DNA of 64,000 bases, taken from Pseudacidovorax sp. Lineage in GTDB: Bacteria > Pseudomonadota > Gammaproteobacteria > Burkholderiales > Burkholderiaceae_C. The notes beneath the pieces were generated by a model. It saw only the letters and a program-made list of their open reading frames with translations, ran no database searches and was not told where the DNA came from. Positions within the stretch are counted from its first letter, which is position 1; every line of letters begins with the position of its first letter. The stretch is from positions 1 to 64,000 of the forward strand of contig NZ_JAGOPN010000001.1 of the NCBI RefSeq assembly GCF_017991995.1, given 5' to 3'. The position numbers and the translations under genes were made by a program. This document shows, one piece after another, positions 46,136 through 56,562 of this stretch.

Positions 46136-47002
46136 TCATCCGAACCGCAGTGCCATCACGCCGCCGACCACCACGGCGGTACCGAGGGCGCGCTGCAGCC
46201 CGAAGCGCTCCCGCAGGCACAGCGTGCCGATGAGCGCGGCGAAAAGCACCGAGGTCTCGCGCAGTGCCGCCACCACCGCCACGGGCGCCCGCGTCATGGC
46301 CCAGAGCGCGATGCCATAGCTGGCCAGCGAGGCCGCCGTGCCCAGCCACGCCACACCCAGGCGGCCACGCATGTAGGCGAGAGCATCACGCCGCCCCTGC
46401 GGACCGCGCCGCCACAGCACCAGCAGCATGAATGGCAGGCCGTCGAAGACGAAGAGCAGGGCGACGTATGCGGCGGCGTTGCCGCTGGCCCGCACGCCGA
46501 GGCCGTCCACGACCGTATAGAGCGCGATGATGCAGGCGTTGGCCAGCGCGAAGCCCAGGGCCTTGCCGCGGTGCCCTGACGTGTGCAGATGACCGGGTGA
46601 AAGACCGAGCGTGAGTACGCCAGCACAGATGCCGGCCACACCGAACCATGCGAGCCCCGAGAGGCGCTCGCCCATCACCGTGAGGCTGCTAAGGGCCACC
46701 AGCAGTGGCGCGCTGCCGCGCATCACCGGGTAGGCCAGCCCCAGGTCACCGTGCTTGTACGCGCCGGCCAGGGCCACGTAGTAGCCCACATGGATCACGA
46801 CCGAGGCGGCCAGATAAGGCCACGAAGCGGTGGCCGGCAGGCCGGTGAAGGCCAGGATGGGTAGCGCGATGAACAGTCCGAGGCTGTGGATCAGTGCCGT
46901 GTCCAGCGACTTGTCCGACGCCGACTTGATGAGTGCATTCCAGCTGGCATGGAGCACCGCGCCGAACAGCACGGCCAGCGCGACAGGGCCCGTCAGCGTC
47001 AT
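46136..47002 (-). CDS. EamA/DMT family transporter
   Basis: 288 residues with ten hydrophobic segments in two EamA halves (SLTVMGERLSG in the first, VAALRETSVLFAALIGTLCLRERFG in the second). Its start overlaps the stop of the HD-domain gene by four bases (ATGA), so it is coupled to the phosphonate genes and may move a substrate or product of that pathway (inference). Otherwise a general metabolite or amino-acid exporter. It converges with the decarboxylase gene, with 46 bases between. Confidence 0.88.
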   Translation of the reverse strand: MTLTGPVALAVLFGAVLHASWNALIKSASDKSLDTALIHSLGLFIALPILAFTGLPATASWPYLAASVVIHVGYYVALAGAYKHGDLGLAYPVMRGSAPLLVALSSLTVMGERLSGLAWFGVAGICAGVLTLGLSPGHLHTSGHRGKALGFALANACIIALYTVVDGLGVRASGNAAAYVALLFVFDGLPFMLLVLWRRGPQGRRDALAYMRGRLGVAWLGTAASLASYGIALWAMTRAPVAVVAALRETSVLFAALIGTLCLRERFGLQRALGTAVVVGGVMALRFG

Positions 47003-47553
47003 GCGCCTGGGGCCAGCATGCAGCGACGCGCGCGCGCCAGGTAGTGCGGCAGGTCGGGGGTGGCGAGGTCGGCCTGCTTGGCCGTGTCGTCCCACAGCCG
47101 CAGGCGGACCGCCTCCTGCGCATGCGGGCGCTGCATGAAGCGCATGGCTTCTTCGTCGCTGAATACGCCGCCCTGTAGAACCAGGCTGCGCTTGGAGTCG
47201 TCCGAGAGGGCGGCCCAGTAGTCCGGACGGGTCGCGCACAGGTAGCGCTTGGCGTCGACGTGCCAGGCAATGGCGTCGAGGACCCGATCCGGAAAGAGCC
47301 CGCGGAGGAAGGGCAGGGCATGGAACTGGTGCCGGTCGTCGATGCCGCGCAGCGTGGGCGTCTCGCCCTGGTCGTTGAGCAGGTGGCCGATGTCGTGAAG
47401 CAGGGCGGCCGTGACGAGCGCGTCGTCGGCATCTTCCTGCTCGGCCAGGTAGGCACTCTGCAGCGCATGTTCCAACTGGGTCACGGGTTCGCCGCTGTAC
47501 TGCTCGGCGCCGCGGCGCGCGAAGAGGTTCTCGATGTCGTGAAGGGTCAACAT
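46999..47553 (-). CDS. PhnZ-like HD-domain phosphonate oxygenase
   Basis: 184 residues of the HDIG family associated with phosphonate degradation. It keeps residues that match the PhnZ mixed-valent di-iron centre as I recall it: His29, His53-Asp54 (LLHDIGH), His75, His98 and an Asp near 155, plus the Tyr-x-Gly-Glu-x-Val-Thr-Gln segment at 19-26. PhnZ splits 2-amino-1-hydroxyethylphosphonate to glycine and phosphate; its hydroxylase partner PhnY is not in the window. Coupled to the EamA gene, nine bases after phnR. Substrate inferred. Confidence 0.82.
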   Translation of the reverse strand: MLTLHDIENLFARRGAEQYSGEPVTQLEHALQSAYLAEQEDADDALVTAALLHDIGHLLNDQGETPTLRGIDDRHQFHALPFLRGLFPDRVLDAIAWHVDAKRYLCATRPDYWAALSDDSKRSLVLQGGVFSDEEAMRFMQRPHAQEAVRLRLWDDTAKQADLATPDLPHYLARARRCMLAPGA

Positions 47554-47561
47554 GGCGGGCC

Positions 47562-48299
47562 TCAGGACGCGGCGAGCGAGGCACCGCCGCTGCCCGTGGT
47601 CGAGCCGCGCTGTTTCTCCCAGTTGAGGCGCGTGCGCTCGCGGCTGTTCATCACATGTTGGTACATGGCCTGGCCCGCGGCATCCGGGTCACCGGAGGCG
47701 ATGGCCTTGAGGATGGCGCGATGCTCGCGCGAGTAGACGGCCATCGATTCGTCGGTGAGGTTTTGCCGGCGGAACAGCGACAGCTCGTTCACCAGCTTGC
47801 GATAGGTGGCGACCAGCTTGGCGTTGCCGGCCAGCTCCAGCAGGCGGTCATGGAAGGCGAGGTTGAAGCGGTGGTAGTCCTTGGCGTCGCCCGCTTTCAC
47901 CGCCTGGTCCATGGCCTCGACCAGCTGCCGCAGTTCGCGCACCTGGGCCGGGGCGGCTGTCTCGGCCAGCTTGCGGCCCACATACAGGTCCATCACGGCA
48001 CGCACCTCGAAGATCTCCAGCGCTTCCTCGATGGGCACATCGCGCACGAAGACGCCGCGGTTCTTTTCGGTGCGTACCAGGCCGCCTTCCTCCAGCATGC
48101 GGAAGGCCTCGCGCACCGGCCCGCGCGAGACGCCCAACTGGTCGGCCAGCGTGGCCTCGGTGAGCTTGGCGCCGGGGCCGAGCTCGCCGTCCAGGATCAT
48201 GCGTTCGATTTCTGCCTGCACCACATTCGCCAGCGAATGGCACTGAAGCTGTGCGATGACGGGATGGGAAGAGACCTTCTTGGCAGGGGCGGCAGGCAT
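47562..48299 (-). CDS. phnR: GntR family (FCD domain) regulator of phosphonate utilisation
   Basis: 245 residues. The N-terminal GntR winged helix-turn-helix has LTEATLADQLGVSRGPVREAFRMLEEGGLVRTEKNRGVFVRDV. The C-terminal all-helical FCD effector domain has metal-site residues (HRFNLAFHDRLLEL ... SREHRAILKAI). It resembles the GntR subfamily found with 2-aminoethylphosphonate transport genes in Burkholderiales. It likely represses the divergent transport operon until AEP or a derivative binds. The shared gap holds palindromic TTGTCTA elements. Confidence 0.9.
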   Translation of the reverse strand: MPAAPAKKVSSHPVIAQLQCHSLANVVQAEIERMILDGELGPGAKLTEATLADQLGVSRGPVREAFRMLEEGGLVRTEKNRGVFVRDVPIEEALEIFEVRAVMDLYVGRKLAETAAPAQVRELRQLVEAMDQAVKAGDAKDYHRFNLAFHDRLLELAGNAKLVATYRKLVNELSLFRRQNLTDESMAVYSREHRAILKAIASGDPDAAGQAMYQHVMNSRERTRLNWEKQRGSTTGSGGASLAAS

Positions 48300-48322
48300 G
48301 GCGCGATGGTAGGTTCGAGAGC

Positions 48323-48358
48323 GTAGATTGTCTACGATCTACAAAGAACAATAGACAA
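48323..48358. promoter_or_regulatory. Candidate GntR (PhnR) operator region
   Basis: GTAGATTGTCTAC (48323-48335) is a 5-bp-arm palindrome. TTGTCTA (48328-48334) and TAGACAA (48352-48358) form a second, wider inverted repeat. It lies just upstream of phnR, in the 158-base gap to phnS. Which element is bound is not known. Confidence 0.5.
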
Positions 48359-48457
48359 AGAGGTGGAGCAGGCCCCGATTTTGCTTGGCGACCGTGTCAC
48401 GAAGATGTCGTTTCGCGGCGGCACATTCGCCCGGTCATTTCATCGAGGAGCCTGCCC

Positions 48458-49495
48458 ATGCACTTTTCCGTCAAGACCATCGCGACCGCCCTCATCGGCC
48501 TGGCCGCTACCGGCGCGGCCTTCGCGCAGAAGACCCAGCTGACGGTCTACACCGCGCTGGAGACCGACCAGCTCAAGGCCTACCAGAGTGCCTTCAACAA
48601 GGTCGAGCCCGACATCGAGATCAAGTGGGTGCGCGACTCCACCGGTGTGATCACTGCCAAGCTGCTGGCCGAGAAGGCCAATCCGCAGGCCGATGTGGTG
48701 TGGGGTGTGGCCGCCTCCAGCATGGCGCTGTTCGACAAGCAGGGCATGCTCGAGCCCTATGCGCCACTGAACCTGGACGCGGTGATGCCGCAGTACCGCG
48801 ACAAGAAGAACCCGCCCGCCTGGGTCGGCATGGACGTGTTCGGTGCCGTCGTGTGCTTCAACACGGTCGAAGCCAAGAAGAAGAACATCCCCGTCCCCAC
48901 CACCTGGAAGGACCTCACCAAACCCGAGTACAAGGGCCAGGTGGTGATGCCCAACCCCGCCTCGTCGGGCACCGGCTACTTCGACGTCGCGGCCTGGCTG
49001 CAACTGTGGGGCGACGACGCCGGCAAGGGCGGCGGCTGGAAGTACATGGATGCGCTGCACGAGAACATCGCGCAGTACACGCACTCCGGCTCCAAGCCCT
49101 GCAACATGGCGGCCTCCGGCGAATACGTGGCGGGCATCTCCTTCGAGTACCGCGGCTACACCAACAAGGCCAAGGGCGCGCCCATCGAGCTGGTGTTCCC
49201 CAAGGAGGGCCTGGGCTGGGACCTGGAGGCCGTCGGCATCTACAAAGGCACCAAGAAGCTGGACGCCGCGAAGAAGCTGGCGAACTGGGCGACGTCGAAG
49301 GACGCCATGCTGCTCTACGGCAAGAACTTCGCCGTGACTGCCCAGCCGGGCGTGGCCCCCAAGCTGGCGGGCATCCCCGGCGACTACGAGGCCCGCCTGA
49401 TCAAGATGGACTTCGAGAAGTCCGCCACCAACCGCGAGCGCACCCTGGCCGAGTGGACGCGCCGCTACGACGCCAAGAGCGAGGCGAAGAAGTGA
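48458..49495 (+). CDS. phnS: 2-aminoethylphosphonate ABC transporter, substrate-binding protein
   Basis: 345 residues with a signal peptide ([23 protein letters not shown], cut before QKTQL). The periplasmic binding fold of the iron(III)/AEP type 1 family follows ([21 protein letters not shown] ... [37 protein letters not shown] ... TPLTWKD-like [38 protein letters not shown]). It delivers AEP to the membrane complex encoded next. First gene of the plus-strand operon; its stop overlaps phnT (TGATG). Confidence 0.9.
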   Translation: MHFSVKTIATALIGLAATGAAFAQKTQLTVYTALETDQLKAYQSAFNKVEPDIEIKWVRDSTGVITAKLLAEKANPQADVVWGVAASSMALFDKQGMLEPYAPLNLDAVMPQYRDKKNPPAWVGMDVFGAVVCFNTVEAKKKNIPVPTTWKDLTKPEYKGQVVMPNPASSGTGYFDVAAWLQLWGDDAGKGGGWKYMDALHENIAQYTHSGSKPCNMAASGEYVAGISFEYRGYTNKAKGAPIELVFPKEGLGWDLEAVGIYKGTKKLDAAKKLANWATSKDAMLLYGKNFAVTAQPGVAPKLAGIPGDYEARLIKMDFEKSATNRERTLAEWTRRYDAKSEAKK

Positions 49496-50661
49496 TGAAC
49501 GCGCCGGCGCATGTCCATGCGGCCGACCGCAGCATGGGTGCTGCGCCGGCGCCGCTGTCCCTGGTTGAAAGCGTGCCCCAGGCCGACTACCTGCGGCTGC
49601 AGGGCGTGCACAAGCGCTTCGGCGCCTTCACGGCGCTGGAGTCCATCGACTTGACCATTCCGCAGGGCGAGCTGGTGTGTTTCCTCGGCCCCTCGGGCTG
49701 TGGCAAGACCACCTTGCTGCGCATCATCGCGGGGCTGGAAGTGCAGACGGGCGGCCAGCTCTGGCAGGGCGGTACCGACATCTCGCGCCTGCCGCCTGCA
49801 CAGCGCGACTACGGCATCGTCTTCCAGTCCTATGCGCTCTTTCCCAACCTGAGCATTGCGGACAACGTGGCGTATGGGCTGGTCAACCAGCGGCGCCCGC
49901 GCAAGGACATCGCCGCGCGTGTCGACGAACTGCTGCAGCTCGTGGGCCTGCCCGGCAGCGGCGGCAAGTACCCGGCGCAGATGTCCGGCGGCCAGCAGCA
50001 GCGGGTAGCGCTGGCGCGCGCACTGGCCGCCTCGCCAGGCCTGCTGCTGCTGGACGAGCCCCTTTCGGCGCTCGACGCCATCGTGCGGGTGCACCTGCGC
50101 AACGAGATCCGTGCGCTGCAGCGCCGGCTGGGCGTCACCACCATCATGGTGACGCACGACCAGGAAGAGGCCCTGTCCATCGCCGACCGCATCGTGGTGA
50201 TGAACCATGGCGTGATCGAGCAGGTGGGCACGCCGTTGCAGGTCTATCGCGAGCCCGCGACGCCCTTCGTGGCCGAGTTCGTCGGCAAGGTCAACCGGCT
50301 GCCCGCCGTGGCCGAGGGCGGGCGCTGGTTCCGGTGCGGCGACCGGCGCTGGCAGGTCGAGGCTGGCCACGGCGCCGACTACCGACCGGGCCGGGAAGTG
50401 ATGCTCTACCTGCGTCCGGAAGACCGGGCGATGACCGGCTTCGACGCGGACCATCCGGGCCTGTGCATCGGCACGGTGGCGCACATCGAGTTCCTCGGCG
50501 GCAATTGCCTGGCCGAGCTGGTGGTGGAGGGGCTGCCGGGGCCGCTGCAGCTGCAGTTCTCGCTCAACCAGATGGACGAGTTCGGCGTGCAGCAGGGCCG
50601 TCGGTTGCGCTTCGCGCTGCGGCTGGACCGGCTGCGGGCCTTCCCCGCGGCGGAGGCCTGA
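49495..50661 (+). CDS. phnT: 2-aminoethylphosphonate ABC transporter, ATPase
   Basis: 388 residues. The ABC domain has Walker [10 protein letters not shown], signature [15 protein letters not shown], Walker [14 protein letters not shown] and H-loop [11 protein letters not shown]-terminal TOBE-like regulatory domain follows (about 270-385). It powers import through the adjacent permease. The N-terminal extension of about 30 residues before [12 protein letters not shown] is not conserved. Starts ATG 49495 within the phnS stop. Confidence 0.92.
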   Translation: MNAPAHVHAADRSMGAAPAPLSLVESVPQADYLRLQGVHKRFGAFTALESIDLTIPQGELVCFLGPSGCGKTTLLRIIAGLEVQTGGQLWQGGTDISRLPPAQRDYGIVFQSYALFPNLSIADNVAYGLVNQRRPRKDIAARVDELLQLVGLPGSGGKYPAQMSGGQQQRVALARALAASPGLLLLDEPLSALDAIVRVHLRNEIRALQRRLGVTTIMVTHDQEEALSIADRIVVMNHGVIEQVGTPLQVYREPATPFVAEFVGKVNRLPAVAEGGRWFRCGDRRWQVEAGHGADYRPGREVMLYLRPEDRAMTGFDADHPGLCIGTVAHIEFLGGNCLAELVVEGLPGPLQLQFSLNQMDEFGVQQGRRLRFALRLDRLRAFPAAEA

Positions 50662-50663
50662 GC

Positions 50664-52364
<1,701 letters not shown>

Positions 52365-52383
52365 GCCAAAGGGATTCCCACGA

Positions 52384-53517
52384 ATGAGCAACACCCATTT
52401 CGACCTGATCGTGGTCGGTGCCGGCATCGTCGGCCTGGCCCATGCGTACACCGCCGCGCGGCGCGGCCTCAATGTCTGCGTGATCGAGAAGGACGCCGCC
52501 TGCGTCGGTGCGTCCATCCGCAACTTCGGCTTCGTGACCGTGACCGGACAGGGCGCCGGCGACACCTGGCGCCGCGCCCGACGCGCACGCGAGGTGTGGG
52601 GCGAGGTGGCGCCGCAGGCTGGCGTCGAGGTGGTCCACCAGGGCCTGTACCTCACGGCCTTCCGCGACAAGGCGCTGGCGGTGCTGGAGCAGTTCATGGA
52701 CACCGAGATGGCCGAAGGCTGCGAACTGCTGGACGTGGCCGAGGCCGCGCAGCGCGCACCGACGTTGCGGTTGGACGGGCCCGAAGGCCCGGCCCGTGCG
52801 GTCCTCTACAGCCCGCACGAGGCGCGTGTGGAGTCGCGCACCGCCATCGGCCTGCTGGCGGCCTGGCTGGCCGAGGCGCATGGCGTGGTCTTCCGCTTCA
52901 GCGAACAGGTGCTGGAGGTGGCGACGCCGCGCGTGCGCACCGCCCGCGCCACGCTGCATGCGGAGCGCGTGGTCGTCTGCACCAACATCGAACTGAACGG
53001 CCTGTTTGCCGAGCGGCTGGCGCCGCATCGCCTGCAGCTGTGTCAGTTGCACATGCTGCGTGTTCAGCCACCCAAGGGGTTCAAGCTGCCCGGCTCGGTC
53101 ATGGCCGACCTGAGCCTGGTGCGCTACCACGGCTACAGCAAGCTGCCGGCGGCGCAGGCGCTGCGGGCCCAGCTGGAGGCGGAGGAGGGCGGGTCGCTGG
53201 CTCATGGCATCCACCTGATCGTGGTGCAGAGCGCCGACGGCTCGCTGGTGGTGGGGGACTCCCACCACTACGGCCCGGTGCTTGAACCCTTCGCCGACAC
53301 GCAGGTAGACGCGTTGATGCTGCGTCACATGCAGGAGGCGCTGCACCTGCCCGACTACACCGTCACCCAACGCTGGGTGGGCACCTATCCCTCGTCGCCC
53401 GACACTGACTGCCTGATCGACGCGCCGGACGACGCCACCCGGCTGGTGATCGTCACCAGCGGCACCGGCGCCAGCACGGCCTTCGGCATCGCCGAAGAAG
53501 TCTTCGCCGCTTGGTAG
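52384..53517 (+). CDS. FAD-dependent oxidoreductase of phosphonate clusters (DAO family)
   Basis: 377 residues of the D-amino-acid oxidase/glycine oxidase superfamily. The N-terminal FAD site is LIVVGAGIVGLAHAYTAARRGLNVCVIEKD (about 8-37), with R-x-F-G-F near 50 and a C-terminal TSGTGASTAFGIAEEVF. This clade recurs beside phosphonatase and AEP transport genes. Biochemical work I recall shows related enzymes oxidise AEP or N-methyl-AEP to phosphonoacetaldehyde. With no PhnW transaminase here, it is the likely source of the PhnX substrate. It starts 19 bases after the permease and ends 20 before phnX. Confidence 0.85.
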   Translation: MSNTHFDLIVVGAGIVGLAHAYTAARRGLNVCVIEKDAACVGASIRNFGFVTVTGQGAGDTWRRARRAREVWGEVAPQAGVEVVHQGLYLTAFRDKALAVLEQFMDTEMAEGCELLDVAEAAQRAPTLRLDGPEGPARAVLYSPHEARVESRTAIGLLAAWLAEAHGVVFRFSEQVLEVATPRVRTARATLHAERVVVCTNIELNGLFAERLAPHRLQLCQLHMLRVQPPKGFKLPGSVMADLSLVRYHGYSKLPAAQALRAQLEAEEGGSLAHGIHLIVVQSADGSLVVGDSHHYGPVLEPFADTQVDALMLRHMQEALHLPDYTVTQRWVGTYPSSPDTDCLIDAPDDATRLVIVTSGTGASTAFGIAEEVFAAW

Positions 53518-53537
53518 GCCGGACCTCCGCATATCCC

Positions 53538-54356
53538 ATGACTGACCAGCAAAAACTCCAGGCCGTCGTCTTCGACTGGGCCGGCACCATCATCGACTTC
53601 GGCTCCTGCGCGCCCATGGGCGCCTTCGTGCGCTTGTTCGAGCGCTACGGCATCGACCTCAGCATCGCCGAGGCGCGCGGCCCCATGGGCGTGGCCAAGT
53701 GGGACCACATTCATGCGCTCAGCCAACTGCCAAGCGTGGCGGCCCAGTGGGAGGCGCGCTTCGGCCGCGGCTTCACGCGGGCCGACATCGACGAGCTCTA
53801 CGAGGTGTTCACGCCCATGAACGCGGCCGTGGTGCCCGACTTCTGCGACTTCATCCCGGGCGCGCTCGACACCGTGGCCGCCGTGCGTGCGCGTGGCCTG
53901 CGCATCGGCTCCACCACCGGCTACAACCGGCCGATCATGGAGGTGGTGACGCCCATCGCCGCGAAAGCCGGCTATGTGCCGGACAACCTCGTGTGCGCGG
54001 GCGACCTGGCGGCCGGCCGGCCTTCGCCCTTGATGATGTACCGCTGCTTCGCCGACCTCGGCGTGTGGCCGGCCCATACGGTGGTGAAGGTCGACGACAC
54101 CGGCGTGGGCGTGCAGGAGGGCCTGAATGCCGGCGCCTGGGCAGTGGGGCTGGCGATCAGCGGCAATGCGGCGGGCCTGACGCTGGCCGAGTGGCAGGCG
54201 CTCGATGCCGCAGGCCAGACAGCAGTGCGCACCCGTGCGACGGCGGAGCTGAAGAGCGCCGGGGCGCACTACGTGATCGACAGCGTGGCGGAACTGATGC
54301 CGCTGCTGGACGACATCGACGCGCGGATGGCGCGCGGCGAACGGCCGTCGGCCTGA
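53538..54356 (+). CDS. phnX: Phosphonoacetaldehyde hydrolase (phosphonatase)
   Basis: 272 residues, HAD superfamily. The nucleophile region is VVFDWAGTIIDFG with Asp13. The cap-domain Lys that forms the Schiff base is Lys54 in GPMGVAKWDHIHAL, and the acidic loop is VKVDDTGVGVQEGLNAG. It hydrolyses the C-P bond of phosphonoacetaldehyde to acetaldehyde and phosphate. ATG 53538 (MTDQQKLQAVVFDWAG) is chosen; a longer reading from 53511 overlaps the FAD gene end. Last gene of the plus operon. Confidence 0.96.
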   Translation: MTDQQKLQAVVFDWAGTIIDFGSCAPMGAFVRLFERYGIDLSIAEARGPMGVAKWDHIHALSQLPSVAAQWEARFGRGFTRADIDELYEVFTPMNAAVVPDFCDFIPGALDTVAAVRARGLRIGSTTGYNRPIMEVVTPIAAKAGYVPDNLVCAGDLAAGRPSPLMMYRCFADLGVWPAHTVVKVDDTGVGVQEGLNAGAWAVGLAISGNAAGLTLAEWQALDAAGQTAVRTRATAELKSAGAHYVIDSVAELMPLLDDIDARMARGERPSA

Positions 54357-54443
54357 ACCCCTGTCGGCGCGCGACGCGAGCCTGGCGTGCCGCCGAGGCG
54401 GCCATCCACGTCGATGCCCCCGGCCGCTGACACGATCCGAGTC

Positions 54444-54863
54444 TCAAGGCTCCGGCCGCCGCCAGAGCCAGATCAGCACGCAGGCCATGGCGCCGATCCC
54501 TGCGGCGGCCCCCCAGCGGGAGGGCGACAGCCAGATCAGCACGACGGCGCACACGACCATGGCCGCCGCCGCGCTGCGCTTGGCCCGTCGGCTGACGCGG
54601 CCGCCGGCGCGCCAGTTCAAGATCAGCGGCCCAAACAGCGGATGCCTTTCGAGCCAGCCCGCGAGCCGCGGCGAACTGCGGGCGGCCGCCCAGGCGGCCA
54701 GCAGCACGAAGGGCGTGGTCGGCAGGCCCGGCAGGACGACACCGGCCACGGCCAGGGCCAACGCCACCACGGCCAGCGCCATCATCAGCCAGCGCGCCGG
54801 GCCACGCAGATGGCGCGGCGCCTCGTACTGCCGTGGCGGCGAGGGCGGCGGATTGGGCTCCAC
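54444..54863 (-). CDS. DUF454 family membrane protein (YbaN-like)
   Basis: 139 residues from a GTG start at 54863 (MEPNPPPSPPRQYEAPRHLRG...). Three membrane helices in the DUF454 pattern: RWLMMALAVVALALAVAGVVLPGLPTTPFVLLAAWAAARSSPRLAGWLERHPLFG, followed by two more at the C-terminus. The family (E. coli YbaN) has no settled function. It begins six bases after the ligE stop, so it is cotranscribed with it. Confidence 0.85.
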   Translation of the reverse strand: MEPNPPPSPPRQYEAPRHLRGPARWLMMALAVVALALAVAGVVLPGLPTTPFVLLAAWAAARSSPRLAGWLERHPLFGPLILNWRAGGRVSRRAKRSAAAAMVVCAVVLIWLSPSRWGAAAGIGAMACVLIWLWRRPEP

Positions 54864-54868
54864 GGGCT

Positions 54869-55705
54869 TCAGCGGTCCGTGCGCACGCGCATGAATCGCG
54901 CGAAGCGTGGAACGCCCTGTGCCGTGAGCCCGTTGTAGCGGTAGGTCACCGTGCTGCCCACCGGCGGCGGATCGTCGCGCTGTGCATCGGTGAAGCCACC
55001 GCCCAGCTTGAAGACCAGGCCTTCGGGCGTTCGCACCTGCAGCGCGCCCATCCGGCCCGCATGCCGGCCCTGGCCCGGCAGGTGCGCGAGCACCACCGCC
55101 TCGGCATCATCGTAGGGCTTGACCTTGAGCAGGTCCGCGCTGCGGCCTGCGCCATAGAGCGAACTGCCCCGATGCAGCATCAGTCCTTCGCCGCCAGCCC
55201 GCACCGTGGCGTCGAGCTGCCGCCGGAGTGCCTCGGCCGTGGTGGCGCGTTCCTGCCGAACGGGCTCGAGCCAGGGGGTGGCCTTGACCGGCAGCAGCCG
55301 CTGCAGCACCTGCAGCCGATGGTCGAAGTCACCGGATTCGGCGGGCAGGTCGAAGACCATGAAGCGCATGGCGCGCCACGCTGCATCGTCAGGTGCCTGG
55401 CTGCGTACCGTGCCGGAGGCATGCTCGAAGCGCCCGCGGCCGGCCCAGAGCTCGCCATCCATGGGCTGCTGCGGCCAGCCGGCCGTGAACCACGCCGGCG
55501 CGGCGATACGCTCGCCGCCGCGCGTCCACAAGGCCTGCCCGTCCCAGAAGCCGCGAACGCCGTCGTACTTCTCGCTGACCCAGTAGCCGTCGAGCGGCAT
55601 GCCCGGGCGCCAGACCTCTGCCAGCATGAGGGCAGGCGGCGCGGCCCATGCCGGCGCGCACAGGGCGGCCGACAACGTCGCCAGCAGAAAACCGCGACGC
55701 CACAT
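54869..55705 (-). CDS. ligE: Secreted minimal ATP-dependent DNA ligase (LigE type)
   Basis: 278 residues with a signal peptide MWRRGFLLATLSAALCAPAWA. A two-domain ligase core follows: motif I SEKYDGVRGFWDG (AMP-accepting Lys46), ELWAGRGRFE, GEGLMLHRG and KVKPYDDAEAVV, then the OB domain to the end. It lacks any DNA-binding extension, as is typical of Lig E, which joins DNA outside the cytoplasm. ATG 55705 gives the intact signal peptide; the longer reading adds 26 unconserved residues. Confidence 0.9.
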   Translation of the reverse strand: MWRRGFLLATLSAALCAPAWAAPPALMLAEVWRPGMPLDGYWVSEKYDGVRGFWDGQALWTRGGERIAAPAWFTAGWPQQPMDGELWAGRGRFEHASGTVRSQAPDDAAWRAMRFMVFDLPAESGDFDHRLQVLQRLLPVKATPWLEPVRQERATTAEALRRQLDATVRAGGEGLMLHRGSSLYGAGRSADLLKVKPYDDAEAVVLAHLPGQGRHAGRMGALQVRTPEGLVFKLGGGFTDAQRDDPPPVGSTVTYRYNGLTAQGVPRFARFMRVRTDR

Positions 55706-55730
55706 GACCGTCACGCGAGGAGATGGATGA

Positions 55731-56525
55731 TCAGCCTTCGGACGGCTCGTCGATGCCGCCGACCACGTTGCTGAAGCCGCCATCCACGTAGGTGATCTCG
55801 GCGGTCACGCCACCGGCCAGGTCGGACAGCAGGAAGGCCGCCACATTGCCCACGTCGTCGATGGTCACGTTGCGGCGGATGGGCGAGACGGCCGCCACTG
55901 CGGGCAGCAGCTTGCCGAATCCCTTGATGCCGCTGGCAGCCAGCGTCTTGATGGGGCCGGCGCTGATGCCGTTGACGCGCACGCCCTTGGGGCCCAGCGA
56001 GCCGGCCAGGTAGCGCACCGAGGCTTCCAGGCTGGCCTTGGCCAGGCCCATCGTGTTGTAGTTGGGCACCACGCGCACGGCGCCCAGGTAGGTCAGCGTG
56101 AGCAACGCGGCCTGGTCGTTGAGGTAGGGAAGGGCGGCCTTGGCCATGGCCGGGAAGCTGTAGGCGCTGATGTCGTGCGCGATCTTGAAAGCCTCGCGCG
56201 ACAGGCCTTCGAGGAAGTCGCCGGCGATGGCCTCGCGCGGCGCAAAGCCGATGCTGTGGACGAAGCCGTCGAACTTGGGCCAGGTCTGCGAGAGGTCCTC
56301 GAACAGCTTGGCGATCTGGGCATCGTCGCCCACGTCGCAGTCGAAGACCAGCTTGGAATCGAAGTCGGCAGCGAACTCGGTGATGCGGTCCTTGAAGCGT
56401 TCGCCCACGTAGCTGAAGGCGAGTTCTGCGCCTTGCGCATGGCAGGCCTTGGCGATGCCGTAGGCGATGGAACGGTTGGAGAGGACGCCGGTGATCAGAA
56501 GTTTCTTGCCGCTGAGAAAGCCCAT
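55731..56525 (-). CDS. fabI: Enoyl-[acyl-carrier-protein] reductase (NADH) FabI
   Basis: 264 residues, SDR fold. It carries [18 protein letters not shown] and SIGFAP with Gly93 (the triclosan-sensitive position). The Tyr156-x6-Lys163 catalytic pair is in [11 protein letters not shown], numbered exactly as in E. coli FabI. It reduces the enoyl-ACP double bond in fatty acid elongation. ATG 56525 is the standard MGFLSGKK start. Divergent from yejA with only 37 bases between start codons. Confidence 0.97.
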   Translation of the reverse strand: MGFLSGKKLLITGVLSNRSIAYGIAKACHAQGAELAFSYVGERFKDRITEFAADFDSKLVFDCDVGDDAQIAKLFEDLSQTWPKFDGFVHSIGFAPREAIAGDFLEGLSREAFKIAHDISAYSFPAMAKAALPYLNDQAALLTLTYLGAVRVVPNYNTMGLAKASLEASVRYLAGSLGPKGVRVNGISAGPIKTLAASGIKGFGKLLPAVAAVSPIRRNVTIDDVGNVAAFLLSDLAGGVTAEITYVDGGFSNVVGGIDEPSEG

Positions 56526-56562
56526 GGGTCTGCCTTGAGAAAAACTTGGGCAGAATTCTCGC

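Noticed and set aside
43683-46319. 878-codon plus-strand frame and the 764-codon antisense frame over the decarboxylase gene
   Set aside because: Both overlap a decarboxylase with clear catalytic motifs and have low-complexity His/Arg/Gly composition.
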